A stretch of 64,000 nucleotides of DNA from Alkalibacterium sp. MB6 (GCF_009935905.1 NZ_PREX01000004.1:49085-113084); one strand, 5' to 3'; counted from the stretch's first letter, positions 1 to 8,761 are shown. The notes: generated from the sequence alone by a model not told the origin. Program-made: numbers and translations.

Positions 1-1
1 G

Positions 2-1123
2 ATGGCATTGTCGAAAGAAGATAAACAGTTAAAGCGGACACCCTTATACGATTACTACCAAAGAAATGGCATAAAAGTAACAGATTTTGGCTCGTGGGCT
101 TTACCGATTCAGTACACAAGCATTAAAGAGGAGCACAAAGCTGTTAGAGAACAAGTTGGTCTGTTTGACGTGTCTCATATGGGAGAAATCGAAGTGAGCG
201 GTGAGAAGGCAACGCCTTGGTTAAATCGTCTGATCACGAATGATTTAACGACTATAGAGAACAACCAAGCCTTATATACGATGGTAACCAATGAACACGG
301 TGGGATAATGGATGACATTATTATTTTTAAATACAACGACGAACGCTATTTACTCACACCAAATGCCTCTAACACGGGTAAAATTTATACATGGTTAATT
401 AAATACCAATGCGATGCTGTGACCATAACAGATGTGTCACTTGAGACTGGTTTAATTGCGGTTCAAGGTCCATATGCTAAAGAGGTTGTCGCACAGGTAT
501 TTGGGGAAGCGGTTAAAGACATTAAACCCTATCATTTCACCACTGAAACAGAAAGCGAGACATTCGATAAGGCTTTAATTTCTAGAACAGGCTATACAGG
601 GGAAGACGGTTACGAATGCTACGTTAAATGGGACCAGACGGAAGAGTTATGGAAAACCTTTTTAGACGTTGGCGAAGCCTATGGCATTAAAGAGTGCGGT
701 TTAGGATCTAGAGATACATTAAGATTAGAAGCAGGCATGCCTTTGTATGGACAAGATTTATCCGAAAACGTTACGCCTTTAGAAGCGGGACTGCGCTTTG
801 CAGTTAAGTGGGATAAACCAGAACCCTTTATTGGACAAGAAGCTTTAGAAAGACAAAAAGAATCGGGAACGACTTATTTATCCAGAGGCTTTGAGTTACT
901 AGACAAAGGCATAGCCAGACCCGGCTACCCTGTATTAAACGCAGACGGAGAAGAAATCGGCGAAGTCACATCAGGCACCCAATCGCCCACATTTGGAAAA
1001 AGCATTGGCTTTATGCGTATCTTTAAAGACGCGGGTAAGTTAGGAGAGATTGTTTACGTGCAAGTAAGGAAAAAACAGATCCCAGCAAAACTAACGAAGA
1101 AAAATGTATTAGGCCAAAAATAG
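2..1123 (+). CDS. gcvT: Glycine cleavage system T protein (aminomethyltransferase)
   Basis: This is the tetrahydrofolate-dependent aminomethyltransferase of the glycine cleavage system. It takes the aminomethyl group from lipoyl-GcvH and releases ammonia and methylene-THF. The 373-residue product has the usual family length. It shows the N-terminal folate-binding region (FGSWALPIQY, GLFDVSHMGE), the LYTMVTNEHGGIMDD segment, the RTGYTGEDGYE motif and the C-terminal barrel (GEVTSGTQSPTFGKSIGF). The ATG at base 2 gives a normal N-terminus, but its ribosome binding site and any glycine riboswitch lie outside the window. It is the first visible gene of a gcvT-H-PA-PB operon, 12 bases before gcvH. 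No lpdA (L protein) is present here. Confidence 0.96.
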   Translation: MALSKEDKQLKRTPLYDYYQRNGIKVTDFGSWALPIQYTSIKEEHKAVREQVGLFDVSHMGEIEVSGEKATPWLNRLITNDLTTIENNQALYTMVTNEHGGIMDDIIIFKYNDERYLLTPNASNTGKIYTWLIKYQCDAVTITDVSLETGLIAVQGPYAKEVVAQVFGEAVKDIKPYHFTTETESETFDKALISRTGYTGEDGYECYVKWDQTEELWKTFLDVGEAYGIKECGLGSRDTLRLEAGMPLYGQDLSENVTPLEAGLRFAVKWDKPEPFIGQEALERQKESGTTYLSRGFELLDKGIARPGYPVLNADGEEIGEVTSGTQSPTFGKSIGFMRIFKDAGKLGEIVYVQVRKKQIPAKLTKKNVLGQK

Positions 1124-1135
1124 GAGGACACTATA

Positions 1136-1522
1136 ATGACAGACAAAAAAGATTTACTGTTTTCAAAAGACCACGAATGGGTTGAACGGTTAAGTGATAA
1201 CTCAGTGCGCGTAGGCATTTCAGATTACGCAGTAGAGCAATTAGGTGACATCGTTTTTGTCGAATTACCAGAAGTAGACGCCACAGTTGAAGCGGGCTCA
1301 GAATTCGCGACCGTTGAATCAGTTAAATCAACGTCAGAAATCTATACGCCGGTTAGTGGGACAGTCTCAAACATTAACGAGAGCTTAGAAGATGAACCAG
1401 AAAAATTAAACGAATCACCTTATGAAGAAGGTTGGCTCGTTGACATAACCGTAAGCGAAGAGTTAGATTTATCAGACTTAATGGATGCAAAAGCATACCA
1501 AGAGTATACCGATAGCCTTTAA
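1136..1522 (+). CDS. gcvH: Glycine cleavage system H protein (lipoyl carrier)
   Basis: This small acidic carrier shuttles the aminomethyl intermediate between GcvP, GcvT and the L protein on a lipoyl arm. The 128-residue sequence has the typical H-protein fold, with KDHEWVE near the N-terminus and the lipoylation motif ESVKSTSEIYTPVSG, where Lys64 is the expected attachment site. An AGGAGG-type ribosome binding site lies just after the gcvT stop, and the genes are 12 bases apart. A hairpin followed by a T-run directly downstream separates it from gcvPA, so gcvT-gcvH may be made in excess over the P subunits. That dosage reading is inference. Confidence 0.97.
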   Translation: MTDKKDLLFSKDHEWVERLSDNSVRVGISDYAVEQLGDIVFVELPEVDATVEAGSEFATVESVKSTSEIYTPVSGTVSNINESLEDEPEKLNESPYEEGWLVDITVSEELDLSDLMDAKAYQEYTDSL

Positions 1523-1525
1523 ACA

Positions 1526-1570
1526 AGAGAAAGAGGAGAGTGAACACGCCTCTCTTCTTTCCCTTTTTTT
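1526..1570 (+). terminator. Internal terminator/attenuator between gcvH and gcvPA
   Basis: A stem made by GAAAGAGGAGAG and CCTCTCTTCTTTC, with one G-U pair, is followed by seven T residues. It sits inside what is otherwise a co-directional operon and leaves only about 34 bases before the gcvPA start. Partial read-through is likely. Confidence 0.7.
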
Positions 1571-1603
1571 GCAAATGTAACCTTTATCAAAGGAGTGACC
1601 ACA

Positions 1604-2962
1604 TTGACCGAACAACACCGCTATTTACCAACAACCGAGCAAGACAGAAAAGAGATGCTGGAAACCATCGGCGTCTCATCTATCAAAGATTTGTTTTCCG
1701 ATATACCTGAATCCACTCGTGCAACGAAAAACAAAGCCATTGAGCTGGAAGAGGCATTAAGTGAACAAGCCTTGACTACTTATATGAAACAATTAGCTGG
1801 AAAAAACACAACCACAGACACCCATGCTTATTTCCTAGGCGCAGGCGTTTACGACCATTACGTCCCAAGTATTGTGAACCACGTCTTGTTGCGTTCTGAA
1901 TTTATGACTGCTTATACACCTTACCAACCTGAAGCAAGCCAAGGCGAACTGCAGGCTTTATTTGAATTCCAATCGATGATGTGTGAATTAACCGGGATGG
2001 ACGTCGCCAACTCCAGTTTATACGATGGCTTCACGTCTCTTGGAGAAGCGTGTAACTTAGCGACTTCTGTCACGAAAAAACAACAGGTTCTCTATTCCAA
2101 AGGTATGCACCCACAGGCGAAAGAAGTCTTGAAAACCTATGCATATGGCATGGAATACCAAGTCAGTGAAGCGCCACTGGAGAATCAAGTCACTGATTTA
2201 AATTGGTTAAAAGAAAACATAAACGAAGAGACGGCCGCTGTGATCATTCAATACCCGAACTTTTTTGGAAATGTTGAAGATTTAAGAGCAGTTAAAGACT
2301 TACTGGCTGATTCAAAAGCCTTACTCATCGTTATGGCTAACCCATTAGCTTTAGCTTTACTCGAATCACCTGGCAAATTAGGCGCAGACATTGTCGTTGG
2401 CGACACGCAACCGATCGGTTTACCGATGAGTTACGGTGGCCCTCACTGTGGCTATTTTGCTGTAAGGAAACAATACATGAGAAAAGTACCGAGTCGAATC
2501 GTTGGTCAAACAGTGGATTCAGACGGGAAACGTGGCTTTGTGATGACCTTGCAAACACGTGAACAGCATATTCGCCGTGAAAAAGCGACATCAAATATGA
2601 GTTCCAACCAAGCCCTCACAGCTCTAGGGACGTCTGTCTTTTTAGCAGCGGTTGGAAAACAAGGTCTTCAAGACATGGCCCAACAAAGTGTCAACCATGC
2701 ACATTACGTTAAACACAAGCTTGCTGAAAAAGGCGTAACCGTCTTATCAAATGATTCAGTCTTTCATGAATTCGTCGTGCAACTATCTAAGCCTGTGAGC
2801 GAGGTTAATGATCGCTTACTTGAAAAAGGCTTCGTAGGTGGTTATGACGTATCAAAAGAGTGGGGCGCAGATAACGCGACGCTCATATGTGTAACTGAAA
2901 AACGTACCATAGAAGAAATGAACAGCTTTGTTGAAGCCTTGGCAGAGGAGGAAAACCGATGA
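1604..2962 (+). CDS. gcvPA: Glycine dehydrogenase (decarboxylating) subunit 1
   Basis: This is the alpha half of the split P protein, which decarboxylates glycine with PLP together with GcvPB. The sequence has the family marks [52 protein letters not shown] and [21 protein letters not shown] longer frame could begin at GTG 1595, but that codon overlaps the AAAGGAG ribosome binding site at about 1589-1595. TTG at 1604 has ideal spacing and gives a 452-residue product, close to the usual 448. The stop overlaps the gcvPB start (ATGA), which points to coupled translation of the two subunits. Confidence 0.95.
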   Translation: MTEQHRYLPTTEQDRKEMLETIGVSSIKDLFSDIPESTRATKNKAIELEEALSEQALTTYMKQLAGKNTTTDTHAYFLGAGVYDHYVPSIVNHVLLRSEFMTAYTPYQPEASQGELQALFEFQSMMCELTGMDVANSSLYDGFTSLGEACNLATSVTKKQQVLYSKGMHPQAKEVLKTYAYGMEYQVSEAPLENQVTDLNWLKENINEETAAVIIQYPNFFGNVEDLRAVKDLLADSKALLIVMANPLALALLESPGKLGADIVVGDTQPIGLPMSYGGPHCGYFAVRKQYMRKVPSRIVGQTVDSDGKRGFVMTLQTREQHIRREKATSNMSSNQALTALGTSVFLAAVGKQGLQDMAQQSVNHAHYVKHKLAEKGVTVLSNDSVFHEFVVQLSKPVSEVNDRLLEKGFVGGYDVSKEWGADNATLICVTEKRTIEEMNSFVEALAEEENR

Positions 2963-4434
2963 CCGTCACATATGACCACTTACTATTTGAAATCTCCAAA
3001 AAAGGGCGGCGCGCATACAGTCTGCCAGAATCATCTGTCGAAAAAACGGAATTAGCTTCTGTTTTGCCGTCTCATTTATTGAGAGAAGAACCAGCTGAAT
3101 TGCCGGAATTATCTGAGTTACAAGTGATGCGTCACTATACTGGATTATCAAACAAAAACTTCGGTATTGAAACGGGCTTTTACCCGTTGGGATCGTGTAC
3201 GATGAAATACAATCCGAAAATAAACGAAGACATTGCCCGCTACAGCGGCTTCGCAAACATTCACCCGTTGCAACCAGAAAAAAGTGCTCAAGGTGCTTTG
3301 CAGTTAATGCACCAGCTTGAAAACAGCTTAAAAGAAGTAACGGGAATGGATGCCATCTCCTTACAACCGGCTGCAGGTGCTCAGGGAGAATGGGCAGGCT
3401 TATTAATATTCAAGGCGTATCACGAAGCCAACGGTGAAGGTGACCAACGCCGTAAGATTTTAGTGCCCGATTCTGCACACGGAACTAACCCAGCGAGTGC
3501 AGTTGTTGCAGGATACGATGTGGTCGAAATCAAATCGAATGAAGACGGACGTGTCGGCGTTGATGCATTAAAAGCAGCCGTTGGACCAGATACAGCAGGC
3601 TTAATGCTGACCAACCCGAACACGCTTGGCTTATTTGAAGTCGACATTGTGGAGATTGCAGAAATCGTTCACGAAGCAGGCGGACTCTTGTATTATGACG
3701 GAGCCAATGCTAACGCTATTTTAGGCAAATCAACTCCAGGGGAAATGGGCTTTGACGTGGTTCACTTGAATTTACACAAAACCTTTAGTACGCCTCACGG
3801 TGGTGGAGGGCCAGGATCTGGACCAATTGGGGTTAAAGCGTATTTAACAGACTTTATGCCGTCTCCTCGCATTGAAAAAGATGGCGATTATTACAAGTTG
3901 ACAGACAACCATCCTCAGTCCATTGGCCGAGTAAAAGGCTATTACGGAAACTTTGGTGTAAACGTACGCGCCTATTCTTACATTCGAACCATGGGAGCGG
4001 AAGGCTTGCAGCAAGTATCTGAAGATGCCGTCTTGCATGCGAATTATTTAAGAGCCAGGTTGTCACCTTACTACGACACCCCGTTCTCGTCTCACTGCAA
4101 GCACGAGTTTGTCTTAAGTGGGAACCGTCAGAAAAAATTGGGCGTCAGAACAGCAGACATCGCGAAACGGTTACTGGACTACGGCTTTTATTCGCCAACC
4201 GTTTACTTCCCGCTTATCGTTGATGAAGCATTGATGATTGAACCGACGGAAACGGAAGCGAAAGAAACACTCGATGCCTTTGCTGATGCACTGATTGAAA
4301 TAGCAAAAGATGCTGAAACCAATCCGGAATTAGTCACCGGGGCACCACACACAAAAGCAGTGAAGCGTCTGGACGAAGTCACTGCTGCTAGAAAACCAAT
4401 TGTGATTTACCAAAAAGCGCACGACAACTCATAG
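2959..4434 (+). CDS. gcvPB: Glycine dehydrogenase (decarboxylating) subunit 2
   Basis: This is the beta half of the split P protein and carries the PLP-binding lysine. In the 491-residue product the motif [21 protein letters not shown] places the cofactor lysine at about residue 274. The flanking segments [26 protein letters not shown] and [11 protein letters not shown] are typical of the family. Its ATG overlaps the last codon of gcvPA by four bases, so the two subunits are probably made in equal amounts. It is followed after 12 bases by a short-chain dehydrogenase-like gene in the same operon. Confidence 0.96.
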   Translation: MTVTYDHLLFEISKKGRRAYSLPESSVEKTELASVLPSHLLREEPAELPELSELQVMRHYTGLSNKNFGIETGFYPLGSCTMKYNPKINEDIARYSGFANIHPLQPEKSAQGALQLMHQLENSLKEVTGMDAISLQPAAGAQGEWAGLLIFKAYHEANGEGDQRRKILVPDSAHGTNPASAVVAGYDVVEIKSNEDGRVGVDALKAAVGPDTAGLMLTNPNTLGLFEVDIVEIAEIVHEAGGLLYYDGANANAILGKSTPGEMGFDVVHLNLHKTFSTPHGGGGPGSGPIGVKAYLTDFMPSPRIEKDGDYYKLTDNHPQSIGRVKGYYGNFGVNVRAYSYIRTMGAEGLQQVSEDAVLHANYLRARLSPYYDTPFSSHCKHEFVLSGNRQKKLGVRTADIAKRLLDYGFYSPTVYFPLIVDEALMIEPTETEAKETLDAFADALIEIAKDAETNPELVTGAPHTKAVKRLDEVTAARKPIVIYQKAHDNS

Positions 4435-4446
4435 GAGGAATAGGCG

Positions 4447-5232
4447 ATGGATCTTCACTTAACAGGAAAAACAGCACTCGTTTTGGCATCGAGTTCTGGT
4501 TTAGGATTAGCAATTGCGAAAGAACTAGCCAAAGAAGGCGCCAACGTCATGTTGACCAGCCGAAATAAAGACAAGTTGGAGCGGGCGAAACAAGAAATTG
4601 AAACGGTCGCTAGTGGAAGAGTGTCTTATACAGTAGCCGACATCACCGATGCAGAAAGCATTAAAAGCATGGTCGACATCACTCACCGGACATTCGGAAA
4701 AATCAGTGTCTTAGTCAATAACGCAGGTGGACCACCGGCCGGATCATTTGAAGAGATGTCAGATTCCGATTGGCAAAAGGCATTCGACTTAACCTTGCTC
4801 AGCTATATCCGTACCATTCGAGCAGTCTTACCCGATTTAAAAGAAACCAAAGGACGTATTTTAAACAATGCGTCTTCTTCCATTAAGCAGCCCATTGACG
4901 GCTTATTATTATCGAATGTGTTTCGAATGGGAATCATGGGCTTATCCAAAACCCTAGCATCAGAGCTCGCCCCAGATGGTATCTTGGTTAACACCATTGG
5001 AGCAGGCCGAATTGACACAGACCGTTTGAAAGAGTTAGACAGCAGTCGAGCAGAAAAAAGTGGTTTAAGTCCTGAAGAAGTGAGAAGCAACATCGAAGCA
5101 AACATTCCCATGGGACGCTACGGACAACCAGAGGAATTCGCCAAACTGGCTGCCTTCTTAGTATCTTACGCCAACACCTATGTCACTGGGCAAGCGATTC
5201 TAGCCGACGGCGGACTCATTAAAAGCTATTAA
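4447..5232 (+). CDS. SDR-like protein lacking the usual catalytic Tyr/Lys
   Basis: The 261-residue product has a Rossmann fold of the short-chain dehydrogenase type: LASSSGLGLAIAKELA in place of TGxxxGIG, an NNAGG motif, and DGILVNTIGAGRIDTDRL near the C-terminus. Aligning SNVFRMGIMGLSKTLASELA with the usual YxxxK helix puts Ser in place of the catalytic Tyr and Arg in place of the Lys. That matches the known BKR-like SDR subgroup, which departs from the catalytic tetrad. Its substrate is unknown and it may not be a normal oxidoreductase. A strong GGAGG site precedes the ATG. It is co-transcribed with the glycine cleavage genes, though a link to glycine metabolism is only suggested by position. 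Confidence 0.85.
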   Translation: MDLHLTGKTALVLASSSGLGLAIAKELAKEGANVMLTSRNKDKLERAKQEIETVASGRVSYTVADITDAESIKSMVDITHRTFGKISVLVNNAGGPPAGSFEEMSDSDWQKAFDLTLLSYIRTIRAVLPDLKETKGRILNNASSSIKQPIDGLLLSNVFRMGIMGLSKTLASELAPDGILVNTIGAGRIDTDRLKELDSSRAEKSGLSPEEVRSNIEANIPMGRYGQPEEFAKLAAFLVSYANTYVTGQAILADGGLIKSY

Positions 5233-5238
5233 ATAAGG

Positions 5239-5272
5239 AAAATCTGCTTTTCAAGCGAAAAGCAGATTTTTT
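5239..5272 (+). terminator. Rho-independent terminator after the gcv-SDR operon
   Basis: The arms AATCTGCTTTTC and GAAAAGCAGATT form a stem followed by a T-run, starting six bases after the stop codon of the SDR gene. A second perfect hairpin (GAAAGCTGC-AA-GCAGCTTTC, 5293-5312) and a 52-bp repeat array follow. Confidence 0.9.
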
Positions 5273-5373
5273 CTGAACTAAAGCAATGATGAAGAAAGCT
5301 GCAAGCAGCTTTCAACTATATAAAAGAGCCGTAAAAATAGTTTAACTGTCTGCTGACCAGAATTTATACAAGT

Positions 5374-5493
5374 GAGTGGTCACATAAATCGATTTAAGTG
5401 CCCACTCACTAGCGTCACGGTTCATGAGTAGTCACATAAATCGAAATAACTGCTCACTCATTAGCATGATGGTTCCCGAGTGGTCATATAAAT
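5374..5493. repeat. 52-bp tandem palindromic repeat array A1
   Basis: Units begin at 5374, 5426 and 5478 (the last is partial), a period of 52 bp. Each full unit has an inverted repeat starting GAGTGGTCAC and ending GTGCCCACTC around an AT-rich palindromic core (AAATCGATTT), then an 18-bp linker. It fills the gap between a terminator and the nucleoside deoxyribosyltransferase gene. Related arrays are at 14121, 20422 and 24457. No protein-coding signal is seen in it. Confidence 0.85.
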
Positions 5494-5525
5494 AAAAAAG
5501 CATCAATAGAAAGGAACAGTAACGA

Positions 5526-6020
5526 ATGACTAAATCACTAAATATTTACTTTGCATCGCCTTTATTTTCAGAAATGGAGCAACTGTATAACGCTCATGTC
5601 GTCAAGAAATTAAGAGATCAGTTTAACGAGCAGGTAAACATTTATTTACCTCAAGAAAATGATGCAATCAACGATAAATCTAACTATGCCAGCAGTATCC
5701 AAATAGCTGACGGAGACAACGCGTATCTCGAAAAATCCGATTTACTCATTGCCGTACTCGATGGGGTCGCGATGGATGCCGGAGTCGCTTCAGAAATTGG
5801 CTACTTTTATTCTATGAATAAACCAATCATTGGTGTTTATTCTGATATTCGCCAAGGAGCCAACGGGAATCAGGCAAAACTAAATGCTTTAGACGAAGTA
5901 GCTGAATCACCCTTTTCTTATGTCAACTTATACACAGTTGGTCTAGTGAAGAAAAGGGGAACCTTGGTCACTACAGTAGACCAACTGATAGAAGAAATAG
6001 AGAAGCTAATAAATAAATAA
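5526..6020 (+). CDS. Nucleoside 2-deoxyribosyltransferase
   Basis: This enzyme moves the deoxyribose between purine and pyrimidine bases in nucleoside salvage and is typical of lactic acid bacteria. The 164-residue product begins LNIYFASPLFSEME and has the active-site stretch VLDGVAMDAGVASEIGYF. There Glu90 is the expected nucleophile, and Asp79 and Asp84 lie nearby. The C-terminal tail LVTTVDQLIEEIEKL is as in the family, and the length fits the usual 150-170 residues. It appears monocistronic: a repeat array lies upstream and the promoter of a lysine riboswitch lies downstream. Confidence 0.9.
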   Translation: MTKSLNIYFASPLFSEMEQLYNAHVVKKLRDQFNEQVNIYLPQENDAINDKSNYASSIQIADGDNAYLEKSDLLIAVLDGVAMDAGVASEIGYFYSMNKPIIGVYSDIRQGANGNQAKLNALDEVAESPFSYVNLYTVGLVKKRGTLVTTVDQLIEEIEKLINK

Positions 6021-6056
6021 ATAAAACCAGTTGAACATTAGATTTTACACAGAAAC

Positions 6057-6085
6057 TTGATAAATACGGTCAAGCCGTGTAGACT
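6057..6085 (+). promoter_or_regulatory. Promoter of the lysine riboswitch transcript
   Basis: TTGATA at 6057-6062 and TAGACT at 6080-6085 are separated by 17 bases, about 20 bases upstream of the first conserved riboswitch bases. Confidence 0.65.
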
Positions 6086-6105
6086 AATGAGTGACTTAAA
6101 TAGAA

Positions 6106-6270
6106 AAAAGATAGAGGCGCGGAAAAAAAGAGTCCCCATCTGGAGGTAGGCAGCCGATGACAGATGGTAAAAGGGTTTTTCGCCGAAGGGTAAGTTGAGT
6201 GCCAGCTCACTATCCTGGGCATACGTTGAATAAACGTGTGACTGTCACGCTTAGCGTGGAGGACTATTCT
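6106..6270 (+). ncRNA. Lysine riboswitch (L-box) aptamer
   Basis: Conserved L-box blocks appear in order: AGATAGAGGCGC (P1 5' side), GAGTCC, GGAGGTAGGCAGCCGATG, a loop rich in G and T leading to CGCCGAAGGG, CTGGGCATACG, GACTGTCAC, and TGGAGGACTATTCT as the P1 3' side. P1 closes between AGATAG and CTATTCT. A hairpin with a T-run follows and the gene downstream is a transporter, so lysine binding should cause termination and lower expression. The identification rests on recalled consensus blocks, not on a covariance-model search. Confidence 0.88.
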
Positions 6271-6291
6271 GAGATTTTGCGTGAACTATTC

Positions 6292-6328
6292 AAAGCATCT
6301 TCAGGTCTGTCCTGGGGTGCTTTTTTTC
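6292..6328 (+). terminator. Riboswitch-controlled terminator
   Basis: AAAGCATCTTCAGG and CCTGGGGTGCTTT can form an imperfect stem followed by seven T residues. It lies between the lysine aptamer and the transporter start at 6364, the usual layout of an expression platform that terminates when lysine is bound. Confidence 0.75.
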
Positions 6329-6363
6329 TATGTCAAAATGATCAAATGAATGGAGAAGACAAA

Positions 6364-8100
6364 ATGACCAACCGATCGATAAAACGCGGCTTTCTAGTGC
6401 TCTTAGCCTCTTTAAGTTTGTGGCTTCCAACGCCTGTCTTTGCACAAGAAGCTGAAGTGGCACTTAGCCAAAGTCTAGGAGCATTGACCTTATTGCCTCC
6501 AGTTATAGCCATTGTTCTTGCTTTTATCACAAAGAACGTTGTGTTATCCCTATTTTTAGGTATATTCAGTGGAACGATTATTATCCAGTATGCCGGAGGA
6601 GCCTTTATTTTAGGAGGCATCCTAAATGGTTTTACAGACATAGTAGACTATTTATTACATTCTTTAGCTGACCCGTGGAATGCAGGCATTATTTTACAAG
6701 TTTTAGCCATTGGCGGCCTGATTGCTTTAGTGACAAGTTCTGGAGGAGCAAAAGCGATTGCTGAAAGTTTAGCCAAACGAGCTAAGGGACCTGTCAGTAC
6801 GCAAATCATTACCTGGTTTTTAGGACTGTTGATATTCTTTGATGACTACGCCAATGCGCTCATCATTGGGCCAATCATGCGTCCAGTCTCAGATAAAATG
6901 AATATATCAAGAGAGCGTTTGGCATTTATCATCGATGCTACAGCTGCACCAGTTGCGGGAATTGCACTTATTTCAACCTGGATAGGGTATGAAGTCGGCT
7001 TAATTAATGATGCCTATCAAGCCATGGGGCAAGACGTGAATGCCTATGGTGTTTTTTTAGAAACCATCCCTTACCGTTTTTACAATATATTGATGCTGCT
7101 ATTCGTTGTTGTGACGTCCTTAACCCTTAGAGAATTTGGTTCGATGAAAAAAGCTCAAGAACGGGCCCGTGACACACAACAAATTCTCTCTCCAAATGGG
7201 TCTCATGACGATTTGGAAGATGAAGTAGAAGTGATAGCAAAAGATAACCCATCCATTTGGAGTGCCTTGATTCCTATCGGCTCACTCATTGTATTCAGCT
7301 TCATAGGCTTTTATACAAATGGGCGTCAAGCGATTATGAGCGGCGACAATGTCCAACTCATTCAACTCTTCCAAGACAGTCCCTTTTCGCTCGCTGCATT
7401 AAGAGAATCATTTGGAGCATCAGACGCTTCAGTTGTTCTCTTTCAGGCAGCTTTAATTGCTAGTATCATTGCTCTCATTATGGGTGTGTCTAAAGGTCAC
7501 TTTACTTTTGGAAAAGGAATTGATATTTGGGTTTCTGGAATGAAAGCACTCATCATCACGGGTGTTATTTTACTGTTGGCATGGTCTTTATCAAGCGTCA
7601 TGAGTGACTTAGGGACTGCGGATTATTTAGTGACACTTTTAGGGGACACGATGCCTCCATTCTTACTACCGACAGTCATCTTTATATTAGGAGCTATCAT
7701 ATCCTTTGCGACAGGAACATCATATGGAACAATGGGAATTTTAATGCCTTTGGCTATCCCGCTAGCTGTGGCGATGGATCCTGGGAATTCGCAATTTGTT
7801 GTTATGTCGGCTGGAGCGGTGTTAACTGGTGCGATATTTGGAGACCACTCGTCACCTATATCGGATACGACTATCTTGTCAGCAATGGGCGCAGGGTCGA
7901 GCTTAATTGATCACGTCAACACCCAACTGCCATACGCATTAACAGTCGGATTCATCTCCATCGTCTTTGGATACTTGCCAACTGCTTTAGGCTTATCCAT
8001 TTGGGTTGTATTACCAATTGCTTTTGCCGCGACTATAGCAGTCGTCTTTATTTTTGGTAAGAAAGTGAATACGATGGAACACATCACAGACAGTGAATAA
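6364..8100 (+). CDS. NhaC-family transporter under lysine riboswitch control (LysW-like)
   Basis: The product (578 residues from this start) is a polytopic membrane protein of the NhaC superfamily. It opens with a signal-like segment (RGFLVLLASLSLWLPTPVFAQ). Conserved parts include LGLLIFFDDYANALIIGP, DATAAPVAGIALISTWIGYE, FATGTSYGTMGILMPLAIPL and GAIFGDHSSPISDTTILSAMG. Longer in-frame starts exist, but they lie inside the riboswitch. ATG 6364 follows a GGAGAA site. Family members behind lysine riboswitches have been predicted to import lysine (LysW), so lysine uptake is more likely than simple Na+/H+ exchange. The substrate is inferred from regulation, not from residues. Confidence 0.85.
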   Translation: MTNRSIKRGFLVLLASLSLWLPTPVFAQEAEVALSQSLGALTLLPPVIAIVLAFITKNVVLSLFLGIFSGTIIIQYAGGAFILGGILNGFTDIVDYLLHSLADPWNAGIILQVLAIGGLIALVTSSGGAKAIAESLAKRAKGPVSTQIITWFLGLLIFFDDYANALIIGPIMRPVSDKMNISRERLAFIIDATAAPVAGIALISTWIGYEVGLINDAYQAMGQDVNAYGVFLETIPYRFYNILMLLFVVVTSLTLREFGSMKKAQERARDTQQILSPNGSHDDLEDEVEVIAKDNPSIWSALIPIGSLIVFSFIGFYTNGRQAIMSGDNVQLIQLFQDSPFSLAALRESFGASDASVVLFQAALIASIIALIMGVSKGHFTFGKGIDIWVSGMKALIITGVILLLAWSLSSVMSDLGTADYLVTLLGDTMPPFLLPTVIFILGAIISFATGTSYGTMGILMPLAIPLAVAMDPGNSQFVVMSAGAVLTGAIFGDHSSPISDTTILSAMGAGSSLIDHVNTQLPYALTVGFISIVFGYLPTALGLSIWVVLPIAFAATIAVVFIFGKKVNTMEHITDSE

Positions 8101-8115
8101 GACCACACAATAAAT

Positions 8116-8138
8116 AAAGCCCGTCCTCGGGCTTTTTT
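8116..8138 (+). terminator. Terminator after the lysine transporter gene
   Basis: AAAGCCCG and CGGGCTTT form a short GC-rich stem with loop TCCT, and the 3' arm runs into a T-run. Confidence 0.92.
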
Positions 8139-8193
8139 ATTTGCTCAAAAACTTAATAATGCTTACCATATATAGTAAATAAGGAGGGTTAAC

Positions 8194-8709
8194 ATGAAGT
8201 GGGAAGTTCAAAGAGAGGATATTACAAAGTTAGAAGTGGATGCTATCGTTAACGCGGCTAATAAGTCACTCCTAGGAGGCGGAGGCGTAGATGGTGCCAT
8301 TCACCGGGCTGCTGGACCAGAATTACTAGAAGCGTGCAAAAAACTAAACGGAGCAGAAACGGGTGAAGCTAAACTAACACCGGGATTTAAATTGCCGGCA
8401 AAATTTGTGATTCATACAGTTGGTCCGGTGTACAGAGATGGTAAGCACGGAGAAGCTGAAAAACTGAAGGCCTGTTATGAAAACAGTATAAAACTTGCCT
8501 TAGAATATGATATTCAAACAATTGCCTTCCCTGCAATTAGTACCGGCGTTTACCGTTATCCGCTAAAAGAAGCAACAGAAATCGCTGTTCATACAGTATA
8601 CGAATTGACGAAAGACTCAACCGATATACAAAAAGTCATTTTCACTGCCTTTGATGAAAAGACCGAAAATAGTTATAAAAATGAGTTGAAAAAAATAGAA
8701 CCCAGCTAA
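8194..8709 (+). CDS. Macro-domain ADP-ribose hydrolase
   Basis: The 171-residue protein is a single macro domain of the MacroD/YmdB type, which removes acetyl or ADP-ribosyl adducts from O-acetyl-ADP-ribose, proteins or nucleic acids. Visible motifs are [20 protein letters not shown] (ADP-ribose binding and catalytic loop), [13 protein letters not shown] and [18 protein letters not shown] site lies nine bases before the ATG. It stands alone between two terminators, so context does not narrow the substrate. The name follows the family; deacetylase and mono-ADP-ribosylhydrolase activities cannot be told apart here. Confidence 0.93.
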   Translation: MKWEVQREDITKLEVDAIVNAANKSLLGGGGVDGAIHRAAGPELLEACKKLNGAETGEAKLTPGFKLPAKFVIHTVGPVYRDGKHGEAEKLKACYENSIKLALEYDIQTIAFPAISTGVYRYPLKEATEIAVHTVYELTKDSTDIQKVIFTAFDEKTENSYKNELKKIEPS

Positions 8710-8725
8710 AATTATAAGCATAACA

Positions 8726-8753
8726 AAACTCCCCTCAAACAAAAGGGGAGTTT
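8726..8753. terminator. Bidirectional terminator between convergent genes
   Basis: AAACTCCCCT and AGGGGAGTTT form a perfect 10-bp stem between the macro-domain gene (+) and the DUF368 gene (-), with A and T runs on the two sides. Confidence 0.85.
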
Positions 8754-8761
8754 CGAATTTA

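Noticed and set aside
1595..1603. GTG 1595 as the start of gcvPA
   Set aside because: The codon overlaps the AAAGGAG binding site; TTG 1604 has the correct spacing.
3420..4066. Antisense open frames inside gcvPB and other long genes
   Set aside because: They lack binding sites and homology, and they lie wholly within well-supported genes on the other strand.
6199..6363. In-frame extension of the NhaC-type transporter upstream of 6364
   Set aside because: It lies inside the lysine riboswitch and terminator, begins without a ribosome binding site, and adds no family residues.
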